Assembly: GCA_019648995.1 (NCBI GenBank)
Contig: BLXT01000662.1
Span: forward strand, 45,614-67,937
Direction of reading: 5' to 3'
From: Plakobranchus ocellatus
Lineage: Eukaryota; Mollusca; Gastropoda; Plakobranchidae
Length of the DNA: 22,324 nucleotides
Below the pieces are notes generated by a model. It ran no database searches. It saw only the letters and a list, made by a program, of their open reading frames with translations, and was not told where the DNA came from. Numbering within the stretch: the stretch's first letter is position 1; each line of letters begins with the position of its first letter. The translations under genes and the position numbers were made by a program. Positions 1 through 9,825 of this stretch are shown here, in pieces.

Positions 1-24
1 TACTACTACTACTACTACTACTAC
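1..24. repeat. (TAC)8 microsatellite at the window edge
   Basis: Eight perfect TAC units open the window, so the array may continue to the left. The rest of 25-507 is unremarkable non-coding sequence. It includes a 10-bp palindrome, CGCTGCAGCG, at about 75-84 and short T and A runs. I see no gene there. Confidence 0.95.
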
Positions 25-507
25 GGTCTTTGAAGAGACTTTGTCTCAAAAAGAACGAGTTAAAAGCATTCGAACGCTGCAGCGACAAACTGATATGACG
101 CATGCCTCTGATTCAGAGTCCACACCTCTCCTGTAACAGCGAAGGAAGGATCCAGGCCCCGTTTAGGCTAAGAACACAATCCCAGTTTGGTTAAGCGGCC
201 TCTCATTTTTTTTTACTCATTTCACCACAGAATGATGAGCCATCTTTTCCTCTAACACGCCTTCGTCTCTCACAATTGCAAATCTGATATACAATAAAAA
301 CATGAAATTGTTTCAGAATGTCAGGCTAAAAATGAGACTGCAATTAGCTCAAGACATTCAAAACGATACCAGGCAATTAATTGGCGAGTGATTGTACACG
401 TTAATCGTGTTTGAAAGATTTTTCCAGGGCGAACTTGCAATGATTGGGTGATTTTTCGCAAACGCACCCAGTATGTACCGATGTATGGTATCGTACAGTA
501 GCCTGTT

Positions 508-775
508 CGGGGAACGTAGCTCATCTGGTAGGGCAGTAGGCTACCAAGTTAGAGGTCCGGGGTTCAAATCCCAGTCCGGGCCAAATCAATTTATCATTGC
601 TCTTCCGCGTCCACACAGCACTAAATGGGTAGCTAGGCGGCGAGGAAAGCAATGGTAAACTACCTCATAATGTCGTATGCCAAGAACAATCAGGATCCTA
701 CTCCTGGTTCACCGATGTAGGGACAAAACGTAAGACCCACTTTACTTTTACTAGTAACCTGTCCATTTCTTTAAT
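508..775 (+). mobile_element. tRNA-derived SINE, + strand
   Basis: An RNA polymerase III type-2 promoter is visible. The A box TAGCTCATCTGG lies at 517-528 and the B box GGTTCAAATCC at 561-571, a tRNA-like spacing. A D-arm can be drawn (GCTC with GGGC). The 7 bases before the A box do not pair with the bases after the T arm, so this is a SINE head and not a working tRNA gene. The body (about 585-740) includes a block at about 640-690 reading AATGGTAAACTACC, then TGCCAAGAAC, which reminds me of conserved central domains of widespread animal SINEs. That match is from memory and unconfirmed. It ends in an ACTTTTACTAG tail at 744-754. The 61-codon ORF across it is incidental. The end points are approximate. 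Confidence 0.7.
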
Positions 776-786
776 TACATTTTCTG

Positions 787-1160
787 ATTTTCCTTTTTGA
801 TGCAGTGTGCACACTGCAAAAAAAAAAAATTAGAAAATATTAAAGAATTGGACAAAATAAGGCTTAACATACTAGGTCTTGCCGAGGTAAGATGGATAGG
901 GGCAGGTTCCATGAAACTAGGTAGTAAAACTCTAATTTACTCGGGGGGAAATACACATATCTTATTCGATGGAACAACGGCAAAAAGTCTGGGAGGTGGT
1001 GTTCAATTTCAGATAGAATAGTGGTAGCTAAATCGGTAGCCAAACCATTAAATCTTGGAATTATTCAAGTGTAAGCACCAACATCTGACAGTGAAGATGT
1101 TGAATAGAAAAGTTTTATGAAGAAATAGAAAAGGCAAAAGGCTATCTGAAATCTCAGGAC

Positions 1161-1195
<35 letters not shown>

Positions 1196-2690
1196 AGATT
1201 TCAATGCAAAAGTTGAGGATGAAAGAGTAGATGTTGTTGGCCTAGTGGCATAGGGACTGTAAATGATCGTGGAGGTAGGCGAATTGAATGCTGCGAAATC
1301 AATAATTTTACCATCACAAATACTTGGTATCAAAACCGCTCTAGGTGACAGTGAATTTGGAAGAGTCCCAGAGATTGAAGTAGAAACAAAATAGTTTACA
1401 TCCTCATTCAGAAACGATTCCGAAGCGCCGTCAAAACATAAAAACCACTGCCGGGAGCCGGCTATGATTTAGATCATTTTCCAGTAATGTTTAAATTTCA
1501 GATACAACTTAAGAAATTAAGAAAGGCAAAGGCTAATCCTAAATTCCAAATAGACTTACTAAAATCTAATGAAAAACTAAGAGACAACATTGCTATAGCG
1601 TTGCATAACAAATGTGAGACCCTAAACAACATCTCAGAAGTAGGAGAATTATGGTCAGAAATGAAAAATTCACTTAATGAAGTCATCGAAAAAAACGTTC
1701 CCAAAAAAGATAAAAAAAGAGCATAAGAAATGGATAAATCAAGAAATACTCGATTTAATGAAGAAAGGCGCAAATAAAAAAATGTAGAAGCTAAATATAA
1801 AGACAAACAGAAACATCAAAATAAAATGCAACGCGGCGGAAGAAGAATGGATTAATCAACAAAGTCAAGAAATAGAGCAAAAGCTAAATATAGACAGCAG
1901 ATTCATGCATGATAAAATTAAGGACGTCAGTGGTAAGAAAATCAAATGCAGAAGCCCCGGCTGCATCAATCAAAAGACGGATCAATGTAAAGGGAAAAGA
2001 AAGAAATACTAAAGAGATGGTCAGTAGATCTTTTTAAAGATGATAGATGCAAAAAATCCAAAATAGAGAAAAACATAGAAGGGCCAACTATCCTTAAAGA
2101 AGAGGTAGAAGCTGCAATAAAGAAAATGAAAAATGGAAAAGCCACAGGACCAGATAATATATCAGTAGCAATAATTAAAGAATTAGATGATTTAGGAATA
2201 GATCTGACAACAAAACTTCTTAATGCAATATAAGATAATGGTACGGTTCCAGAAGATCTTTGTAAATCTGTTTTTATAGTACTGCCTAAAACACCAGGAA
2301 CAACAGAATGTGAATTTCATAGAACAATCAGTTTAAGAGCCATTTTACAAAAATCCTGTTACGTGTATTGGTGCATAGAATGCGCAAGAGTCTGAGACCA
2401 GAAATACCTCCAAAACAGTTTGGCTTTATGCTGGATAAAGGGACTAGAAACGCAATATTCACTTTGCCAATGCTTATGGAAAGGTAGAAATGCAAAAAGA
2501 TTAGACATCGATGGGAAAGATCTGAGAGTAATTAGAAATTTATATTGGGATCAGAATGCATCTGTAAGAATTTAAGGTGAACATAGTGATTTCAAATCCA
2601 TCAAAAGAGGTGTGAATGATGAGGATATCATGGACAGAAAAAAAAATAATGAATTGGTACTGAATGAGGCTAATCTCGAGTGATCACGAG
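787..2690 (+). pseudogene. Decayed RTE-clade LINE: endonuclease, linker and partial reverse transcriptase
   Basis: Across several frames the translation follows an RTE-type endonuclease/reverse-transcriptase polyprotein. The apurinic-like endonuclease shows GLAEVRW (875-895), RDFNAK (1194-1211; the family has GDFN) and a terminal DLDH (1466-1477; the family has SDH). A lysine-rich linker at 1487-1726 stays open for 79 codons. The reverse transcriptase begins with NGKATGPDNI (2132-2161), continues through KQFGFMLDKGTRNAIF (2414-2461), and reaches DGKDLRVIRNLYWDQ and a KRGV block ending near 2617. The next piece, IMDRKKNNELVLN, looks like the C-terminal domain, so the YADD catalytic palm is missing. 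Frameshifts and stops are frequent (near 1019, 1068, 1095, 1726 and 2230). It cannot encode an active enzyme. The N terminus and 5' UTR are absent, as expected for a 5'-truncated insertion. The antisense ORF at 1498-1806 is only its shadow. Confidence 0.88.
1161..1192 (+). repeat. (ATA)10 microsatellite inside the LINE endonuclease
   Basis: Ten ATA codons stand in frame between the codons for LKSQD and ATG-AGA-GAT-TTC-AAT (MRDFN). They replace the short run of hydrophobic beta-strand residues that normally precedes the GDFN metal-binding motif. The array therefore grew from the element's own isoleucine codons. Confidence 0.9.
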
Positions 2691-4194
2691 ACAAGGTACC
2701 CGATGATGGTGATGATGATAGTAGTCTAACGATCTGGGCCTTTGGTGTGCGAGAAACGGTTCCACTGGTCACGATTTATTGTCTTTTAAGTTCCTTGAGG
2801 ATCTTTTATTGCGGTGGATGCCCCGTTCAAGCAAGCGAGTGTGATCGTTTGATTGATTCTTTGTATACCGTGCCGTACGACCATTGGTGATCTCAAGGAT
2901 TCATTTTCATTTTCTCTCACAGGTCGAGAGACCATTGGACCAGAAGTTCAAAATCCGTTAAATACATGCATGAATAAAATACAGCTTAAAAATACTGCTG
3001 AAACCGCTCATAGGTCTGAGATGCACTCTATGATTTTGACGCCTTCGTATCTTGCTTAACCGAATCATAAGATACGTTCAGATCATTGGTTTAACATTTC
3101 TATACATTTTTATCTAGTCAAAAGTACCGGTTGGATTATAAATCGACGTTTTAGTTTAATACATGGATTTTTGCAAATAACAGAATTGCCCTCTCGAAAC
3201 AGTTTGCAAACGAAAGAGAGTTGCTGAAAAGTGACGAAGCTTTCAAGCTGTTCTCTTTTTTGTAACAAAACCAAAAACAAATTAGAGCAAAACAAATAAA
3301 AAATTCTCGGTCAATGACCACAAATAAATTCTTCATGTTAAGCAACGTAAAAGACTACAGACGAAGGTAATGAAGTCGACATTAAGTATTTATATGTGAC
3401 AGGTATGTTTTCTTAATTAGAGAGTCTAGTGCACAAGAATCGCAAACAACTCTGAGAAACCTAAAAATAATTGTAAAAGCTCAACCCAAATGCCGTCTGA
3501 TCTGTCATGGGGCTGAAGATGTGAAGTCCAACTCGAACATGAAGGGAAAGCTATATAAAAAACCTGTCTCAGAAAAAAAATGAGCACGATGGCCATGTAC
3601 TGTCCAAACAATCATTTATACAAGAGGAGGACAGAAAGACAGAGGCCAATAAATGGAAGTGACATGAATGAATAATTCTCGGGTGTAAACAAAGCAGCAT
3701 CACATACCCTGCTCTGTAACGAAACCACCAAGACGACATAAGCAGGGGAAGGCCGTAGACGCATTGGGAAACGATTACAAAAGCCGACATGAAAATGGCG
3801 GGGGATGAAATGTGAAGGAGATAAAAATAGAAGTCTGTTATTTGCGACTTATAGCCTGGCATAGGTTGAAAAAGCATTAATGATGATAGATAAGCCAAAT
3901 GCATATTATGCCTCCTATTTGCATTTTTTTCGTTTCCTTGTTTGTTTGCCAACTCCGTTTGGGGGGGGGGGGGTCCAGAAAAGAGCTCTCGCTTATAATT
4001 ATATATCTTTATAGATATTCAAGTTTAAAAACAGCACTGTGCCTGTCACAGTGAAAGCAATACATAAAAGGTGTGATGCTTTACCTTAGACATTAAGCCC
4101 ATCAAAAAGAGCAGTGAAAGAATCAGGCATGCGACATAAGCATTCTAAGATACTCCATTCTTTATAAGATGGCGCGAGTGACATTCAAATGTTG
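2691..4194. other. Stretch without a recognisable gene
   Basis: No protein family is recognisable on either strand. The longest open frame is 127 codons on the - strand (3569-3952). It is rich in Cys, Ser, Phe and Leu, has no motif I know, and could easily arise by chance. A GATGATGG-type trinucleotide run sits near 2701-2720. A short hairpin at 4035-4053 has CACTGTG arms around CCTGT, and its CTGTGCC core resembles the nearby 59-bp repeat. Confidence 0.5.
3961..3973 (+). repeat. Poly-G run of 13
   Basis: Thirteen consecutive guanines follow a CCGTTT stretch. Such runs are prone to length errors in sequencing, so the exact count is uncertain. Confidence 0.9.
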
Positions 4195-4650
4195 GTGTTC
4201 TAGATGCAGGATGACTCTGTTTACCACTGTGCCATCCGTGGCAGAGAGTCACAGCAGAAAAAAGTTAGGCAGACTCTGTCTACCACTGTACCATCCGTGG
4301 CAGAGTCATTGCAGAGTCAAGTTAGGGCGAGTAGGCCAACCACTGTGCCATCCGTGGCAGAGAGTCGCTGCAGAATCAAGTTAGGGCGAGTATGACAACC
4401 ACTGTGCCATCCGTGGCAGAGAGCCACTGCTGAGTCAAGTTAGGGCGAGTGTGACAACCACTGTGCCTTCAGTGGCAGAGAGTTACTGCAGAATCAAGTT
4501 AGAGCGAGTATGGCAACCACTGTGCCATCCGTGGTAGAAAATCACTGCAGAATCAAGTTAAGGCGAGTATGACAACCACTGTGCCATCCGTGGCAGAGAG
4601 CCACTGCAGAATAAAGACAGGTTGTGTATGCCAACCACTAAGCCACCGAC
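4195..4650. repeat. 59-bp minisatellite, about eight copies
   Basis: The anchor CCACTGTGCCATCCGTGG recurs with start points at 4224, 4283, 4340, 4399, 4458, 4517 and 4576, plus a degenerate one at 4635. Spacings are 59, 57, 59, 59, 59, 59 and 59. The middle copies are the most alike and the edge copies the most diverged. Each unit holds the inverted repeat TGCCA-TCCG-TGGCA, and most hold CTGCAG. Because 59 is not a multiple of three, each unit changes frame, so the two ORFs here (4169-4384 and 4204-4395) are by-products. Read on the - strand, each unit contains TGGCACAGTGGTT, which fits a tRNA A box, suggesting origin from the head of a SINE. No B box follows at normal spacing. Confidence 0.93.
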
Positions 4651-5841
4651 GCTTCTGACAGATAATAAGAAGCTACCGACAATATGTCTGGAAGTCTCTT
4701 TCTTAAGTGAAGCACATAATCAAGATCTTAGCTTCATAAGCTAAAAGGAAGAAAATAGAGATAGGAAAAATGATGTAGGAAAAATGATGAGATAACTCAG
4801 ATTTGTGTTGATTGATTGACCGATTGACTGTTGATTGGCTACATTTTTATAATTCCCGATAAACCCTGTCCACTATAAATCGATGATGTCAGGGTTCTGT
4901 ATTTTCACTTTTCAACCACAGGCCATTATTTTCCAATTGTTTGCAAAGGACCGGAACAAAATTATTATTCTTAAAAAAAAAAAGTATAAATGATGAAAAG
5001 CCTGAAAAAAAAAACAGGGTTCTTTAATTAACCCATTATGCAAGAGGGACTGGCTTCTAGTGTCAGTAATATTGTAGTTTTTGCTCCTTGTGTTACCCAT
5101 CTATGTAAGATCAACAGACTAAACCCTGTTACACACTGCGTCCGTCCGGGCTCGTAAAGGTTAAATTATTGTATCATTCAATAGTGGCGCGATTATACTG
5201 TTTTCAAGTAACTTTCCAATAGATGGGCGAACTGACCGTCTCATTACAACCGTAAAAACTGTAAGGTGGGAGATACATACACAGAATCGCAATGAATCTC
5301 AAAACTAGATAAATCAAGAACAGTGATAGAGAGTGAGTTTCTGATTTCAGAATCTATTGAATCTAGAAAAAAAATCGAAATTAAATATCGGAAATCAGGA
5401 TCTGAAATTAGCTTAGTTACTTAAATTATTATTTCAACTTTAAGTGGAAAAGTGATAATTTTGAAATTCTCAAAATGAAAGGAGAAAGGCAGAGAGAGAA
5501 AGAGACCGAGAGAGGGCGTGACAGAGAAAAAAAAAATGAGCGCCTAGACAGGAAGACACAAAAATGTAGAAGTATGAAGGAGAAGCAAAACCAAGAAAAT
5601 GATTCTTAAAAAGTGAGAGGGGAGAGTGAGTAAGAAGGAGACAGGAATACATGAACAGTCACGACATATTTGAACACGGCTTTCCTTGAACTCCGCAACT
5701 TTGCTGTTGGGAACGCTCAGGTAATTTATTTTTATATACCGCATCCAGTTTTGAGACATTTGACATACAGTATCACAACTAGTGCATTTACATACACGGA
5801 GACGCAAATCACCCGCGTCTTCTGCCGGAAGCTATAATGGT
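4651..5841. other. Stretch without a recognisable gene; GA-rich segment at 5475-5645
   Basis: The sequence is AT-rich with TTGATTGATTG-type runs near 4808-4840 and short A runs. Between about 5475 and 5645 the + strand is purine-rich (repeated GAGAGA and AAGAGA), which produces leucine- and serine-rich antisense ORFs that I do not credit. I see no RNA gene, splice-bounded exon or transposon protein. Confidence 0.45.
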
Positions 5842-5931
5842 ATGCGTAATAAATGCGTTAAGTTAGGCAGATCATAAATGAAATAATATGGTGCTTAACG
5901 GCGTACTTAATTTAACGCAATTATTATTCAT
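5842..5931. repeat. 24-bp inverted repeat (20/24 matching) around a 42-nt centre
   Basis: The left arm at 5842-5865 and the reverse complement of 5908-5931 agree at 20 of 24 positions, with the perfect core TGCGTTAA/TTAACGCA. The loop contains another TTAACGGCG-like sequence. This could be the remnant of a small foldback or MITE-like element, or a structured RNA. No target-site duplication was recognised. Confidence 0.6.
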
Positions 5932-6464
5932 ATCTAGTCAGCTAAATTATAGCTAAATTTCAAAACAGAGCTACTAGTTGATGAACGGTTTCTCTCTGAT
6001 AGCTCCAGTGGTGATGGATATACCGTAAATGGCACCAACGCAAAAAAAAAATCTTGCTAAAAGCTGAAGAGAAAGAAAAAAGATAGAAAAAATGCATTGC
6101 CTAAATGAAGTGGAAATCAGACAAGGAACAGAAAGAATACAAAAAGATTATCATAAAATGAGAAGGAATGCAAAGAATAAAAAGAAAGAAAATTTTAAAG
6201 AGAAAGCAAACGCAGCGACTATAAGAAAAAAGGCTAGGAAAAGCTGTAGCAATAGAGTAGAAAGGAAAAGGTGAAAGAAGAAAAGTATGAATGAGGAGTA
6301 GCACACCTTTACCCACCCAAACATGGCGAAGAGTTAGCTTTTAGAGGTAGGAGACAATTGAATAAATGAACGATGAATGAGGAAAAAAATCTACAGAAAA
6401 AGAAAAGAGCCAATCGGAACCAATGTAAAATATTGTCCAACGAGCACATTGGGCAAAATGGTTC
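5932..6464. other. A-rich stretch without a recognisable gene
   Basis: The + strand is very A-rich from about 6040 to 6420 (many AAAGAAAGAAA runs). The lysine-rich 60-codon ORF at 6092-6274 follows from this composition and shows no domain. Nothing else is recognisable. Confidence 0.45.
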
Positions 6465-6538
6465 GCCTAATGTTAATTACTGTCAAAATTACGCAAAAAA
6501 ATTGCTTAATGTTTTGACAAGTTTAGCCTAATGTGAAT
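6465..6538. repeat. Hairpin flanked by direct repeats
   Basis: TGTCAAAA (6481-6488) is the exact reverse complement of TTTTGACA (6512-6519). Inside lie GCAA and TTGC, giving a bulged stem of about 15 bp. The hairpin is flanked by GCCTAATGTTAAT (6465-6477) and GCCTAATGTGAAT (6526-6538), direct repeats with one mismatch, 61 bp apart. The arrangement resembles a tiny insertion or a local duplication. Confidence 0.6.
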
Positions 6539-6782
6539 AAGGCTAACTAATGAGAACAGAAAGCATCTCACTTTAAGATACCAGCCAGACGCAGATCTCA
6601 AAAAGCTGCTGTGTGACAACTCCAATGAACACAAGCTTCTGTCTTCAGTTCGCCCGTGGATCAGAGTGCCCGATAATAGTATAATAATTTATTGTTTGTT
6701 CAACCCTTCTCCGACACCTTTGTGTTTATCACTTCTCTATCCGGCCCACGGCCCTGCATTAGATACACGGCTTTTTTTTCTC

Positions 6783-7060
6783 GATATTTTTTTATTGGTT
6801 GACTGATGGACAATTTACTAAGTTATGTTTTTAATTGTTTCATCGTTTGATAATTTGCTAGTTTAATATGAATTAACCTTTTTTTTGTAATCAGCTACGT
6901 TTTAGTAAAAGGCTTGTTTTCTTGATATTGGTTGATAGGTTGGCTGGTGGACAAGTTGCTTCGTTGTTTTTAATTATTTTATTGTTTGAGAATTCGCTTG
7001 TTTAATATGGATTGACCAATTTTTTGATCAACTAAGTTTTTGGATTGTTTAATTCCTTCG
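6783..7060. repeat. Diverged tandem duplication, about 139-bp unit
   Basis: Two consecutive blocks align with shared landmarks in the same order: ATTGGTTGA, GGTGGACAA/GATGGACAA, TTTTTAATT, then GTTTAATATG at 6861 and 7000 (139 bp apart), then a T run. A weaker third unit may start near 7061, where TTGGTTGGTT-type sequence continues to about 7230. No coding potential is seen. Confidence 0.65.
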
Positions 7061-7374
7061 TCAATAAGACGGTGAATGGGTTGGTTGGTTTCGTGATTGT
7101 CTGGTTCATGGACTGGTTGATTGGTTACTATCTTGTTTGCCTGAATTGTTGGTTGGTAAATTAATCGGTTGAAAAAAAAGATTTGCTGTTTGTTGAATTA
7201 CTGGTTGGCAGGTTGATAGGTTTTCTAACGTCTTGGGTACCTGCGAAGCCTTTGCTGAGACTTCATACTCATCCCGAGATGCTAGAGATATTATAATCTC
7301 TAAACTCTCTTCACTGTGCTCCGATGTTGGTGTTTACTGTGGTCAAAACTCAGTCATACAGCGGTATCAATGCT

Positions 7375-7535
7375 CAAGTAAAAGTACTTTGTACACATAG
7401 CCTGCCCACTGAAAGGTGATCTCGGGCTTGTAGGCCCTTGTCAAGCCTATGGGTTAGTGCAGGCGAGGACTCGAACAAGGAAAGGTCCAAGCAGATTTCG
7501 GTGCGGATTCGTTAGCCGTTGAGCCACTAATAACT
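7375..7535 (-). mobile_element. tRNA-derived SINE, - strand (family 2, most complete copy)
   Basis: On the - strand the A box TGGCTCAACGGC lies at 7526-7515, and the B box TGTTCGAGTCC at 7477-7467, with 37 bases between them as in tRNAs. A unique body follows with AAGGGCCTACAAGCCCGAGA (about 7438-7419) and GATCACC. The 3' end runs through TGTGTACAAAG into ACTTTTACTTG (7385-7375). Two further pieces of the same body occur at 13594-13650 and 21690-21765. The head does not look like an intact tRNA gene. Confidence 0.75.
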
Positions 7536-7719
7536 GCCACACTCGAGATTCAGAATATTGTCGAAAGACTGAAGTTGTGCATGGAGCTGAAGATTGATTT
7601 TAAAATACCACCATCATCATAAATCTCTAAACTTTCATAATAAGTTGATCTTAATTAATATCTGAATATGCCTGTCTTTTATGATTTTGCTGATGTAAGA
7701 TAGTGGTTGAGCTGTGTGT

Positions 7720-7865
7720 ATTCCCGTTCTTCCCTAACTGTATCCCCTTTTAAATCCCCAATGTATTCCTCATTGCTTTGTATTCCTCCTTGTATTCCTC
7801 ATTGTATATATCATTGCATCCCTGAAAGCCTCTTTCATTGTGTTCCTCATTGTATCCCAAATGTC
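7720..7865 (+). repeat. Degenerate TTGTATTCCTCA short tandem repeat
   Basis: Variants of TGTATTCCTCATTG recur at about 12-24-bp steps (for example near 7761, 7780, 7791 and 7840). This explains the Cys/Pro/Ser-rich ORF at 7707-7904, which I do not regard as a gene. The stretch from 7866 to 8221 shows nothing recognisable. Confidence 0.6.
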
Positions 7866-8221
7866 TCTTTTCCTCTATCGCATTTTACTTTCCATTTGTG
7901 CTAATCTTCATCATCTTTAAAGTGGCCGAAATATTTTACATTCTTCAAAAGAATTAAGTCTTCAAACAATTGTTGAGGCAAAAGTGCCCAGACAAATAGC
8001 TAAATACGTGCCACATTGCAGACCATCAAGACCTTCATCCAATTTTTTTGTAAGTTAAGTAGATAAAAGTAAAAAATTATTGATTACTTTAAAACACATG
8101 ACATCAAGAAGAAGGTCTAATAGAACACGGTGTTAAAGAACTATGAGAGTTACACGGAGCCCATCACTCATATCGCCTTTCATTTCTCTTCTTCTTTAGG
8201 TACTTTGCATGCAGAACAGAC

Positions 8222-8371
8222 ATTGGTAATCGTGTTTCTCTACTCAAACCTGTTCTCAAAAACCTAATAAAGTATTTGTTACCACCATTACCTGCAGTTG
8301 CCAATCAATTAAGAGCTTCAACAAAAGTTTTTCCCTGTCTACCTATACTGCGTTTTGCCTTCAATCCTCTC
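8222..8371 (-). pseudogene. C-terminal fragment of a LINE reverse transcriptase
   Basis: On the - strand, starting near 8371, one frame reads KAKRSIGRQGKTFVEALN, then a stop, then LATAGNGGNKYFIRFLR. This resembles the basic GKRxxGRQRxxFLxxL segment found near the C terminus of many animal LINE polyproteins, after the zinc-finger-like GH motif. There is at least one stop codon, and nothing recognisable upstream. It is a short dead fragment, and its clade cannot be named from this much sequence. The assignment rests on pattern memory only. Confidence 0.4.
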
Positions 8372-8950
8372 TGTGATTGCCAACTAAATCCTTTTGTCAG
8401 CAAATATGTCCTAAAAATTGTAGTTGTCTCCTTCTTATGGTTTTAATACATGATCGCTCAAAATAAGCTTATTTCAATACTTATTTCAACATTTACTCAT
8501 GTTTAATATCAATTCATTGTACTTTTTTCCGTCTATGATATCTTTATCATTCTCCAAATGAACTACATCTCTACCGCTTCTAGCTTTCTCTCCGTTTCCT
8601 TGTTTTTGTCAAACACTGACTATAATATAAAGAACTGACCCTACATATGTTTTATTTACGCTCATTTCCTTACTAAACAAATAAACGTCAGCTCATTAGA
8701 TGAAGGGAGCACACGACTGGTTTGTGATGTCTGTGGAGTTGAGCTGAAAATCTGAGTGCTGGACCATAGGCTTTGGCCATTTGTTTTTCTTTCTTTTTCG
8801 CTTTCCCACTTGGATCATTGTCATTTTCTTTTTATCTCAGTCTTTTTTTTAAAGTTGCCCTAGCCCTGAAGAAGTTAAAATAATTAACAAAAATAACATG
8901 AAACAAAATATCATTACTATAAGTTGCCCCCCCAGTGCAAAACAAATATC
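8372..8950. other. Stretch without a recognisable gene
   Basis: T-rich AT-heavy sequence with pyrimidine runs near 8785-8850. No exon, RNA gene or element is recognisable. Confidence 0.4.
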
Positions 8951-9072
8951 ATGGTGATGATGATGGTGATAATGATGATGATGAGGATAAGGGTGATGAT
9001 GATGACAACGACGAGGAAGATAATGATGAAGAGGAGGAAGAAGGGCAGGCGTAGGAGGAAGAAAAGGAAAAG
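8951..9072 (+). repeat. Imperfect GAT/GAG trinucleotide repeat
   Basis: Interrupted GATGATGGTGATAATGATG grades into GAGGAGGAAGAA. The antisense histidine-rich and isoleucine-rich ORFs at 8849-9189 are translations of this repeat and not genes. Confidence 0.85.
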
Positions 9073-9304
9073 ATGGTGGTAAAAAACAAGTATGACGATT
9101 TTCAATGAATGAAAAATCACGTTGTAGGGTATAAGCCATAGGTTGAAATAAAAAACGAGGCAAACGTTACCAGTCCGTTCTTCTAACACGTTGCCGATTG
9201 AGGTCCTTCACGCACATTGAGTTCTGCTATCTTCTGAGTTCTTGGACATGGCTGTTGTCATCTGCACTATCCACCTCCTCATTCTCTTTCCCGCATTACA
9301 CTGA

Positions 9305-9390
9305 AACTGTTGGACGCGAGACTCTAAGGTCGCAGGTTGAAACCATGGTTCCGCTCTGCCTCGACGTTTTGAAGCCGGCTGAAAAAAAAT
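9305..9390 (+). mobile_element. tRNA-like SINE fragment, + strand
   Basis: GTTGGACGCGAGACTCTAAG followed by GGTCGCAGGTTGAAACC (B-box-like GGTTGAAACC at 9335-9344) has the order of an anticodon arm and T arm. After it comes TTCCGCTCTGCCTCGACG, as in tRNA-SINE bodies. No convincing A box precedes it, so the head is 5'-truncated or decayed. An A run at 9380-9387 may mark its end. The 83-codon ORF at 9198-9449 that crosses it is incidental. Confidence 0.45.
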
Positions 9391-9825
9391 CATTAATCAT
9401 TGAAAGAGCTCAGTATGAACACGTTTTATTTTACGTGATTAGTGTCTGACATAAAAAGTAGCGCCTCTGTATTATGTTTCTTTTTTGTTAGATACATTTC
9501 TAAATGATTTTCGACTTTTCTGGTCCTCGCCGTGCTAGAGAGAGACCCCTATAAATATCACGACAGGTTTACTTACTATTGTATACCCAGTGTATCTGTT
9601 CTCCGGATAACCTGTAGCGCTCGACTGTTCAGCTATCGTATATATCACACAATGTAGAAATCTGTTCTGTGTCAACATATCATGTCTTATATTACCTTTC
9701 TTGCCAAAGTAAAAAAAAAAATATCCAAAAATATATAAAGAAATGAAAGAATTAAACCAAAATCTTTAGGCGTGTCATTAGTGATTAGAAGAACTTTGGC
9801 ACTCTACAAGGCCGGAAAGGGTATC

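Noticed and set aside
508..583. Functional tRNA gene
   Set aside because: A and B boxes and a D arm are present, but the acceptor strands do not pair, the anticodon stem is poor, and a SINE-like body follows.
3569..3952. 127-codon antisense ORF as a membrane protein gene
   Set aside because: No recognisable domain and no splice or promoter context; the hydrophobic bias follows from composition.
4169..4395. Two overlapping repeat-protein ORFs
   Set aside because: They are frame by-products of the 59-bp minisatellite, whose unit length is not a multiple of three.
4195..4650. CRISPR-like array
   Set aside because: The whole 59-bp unit repeats with no unique spacers, and the context is an animal genome.
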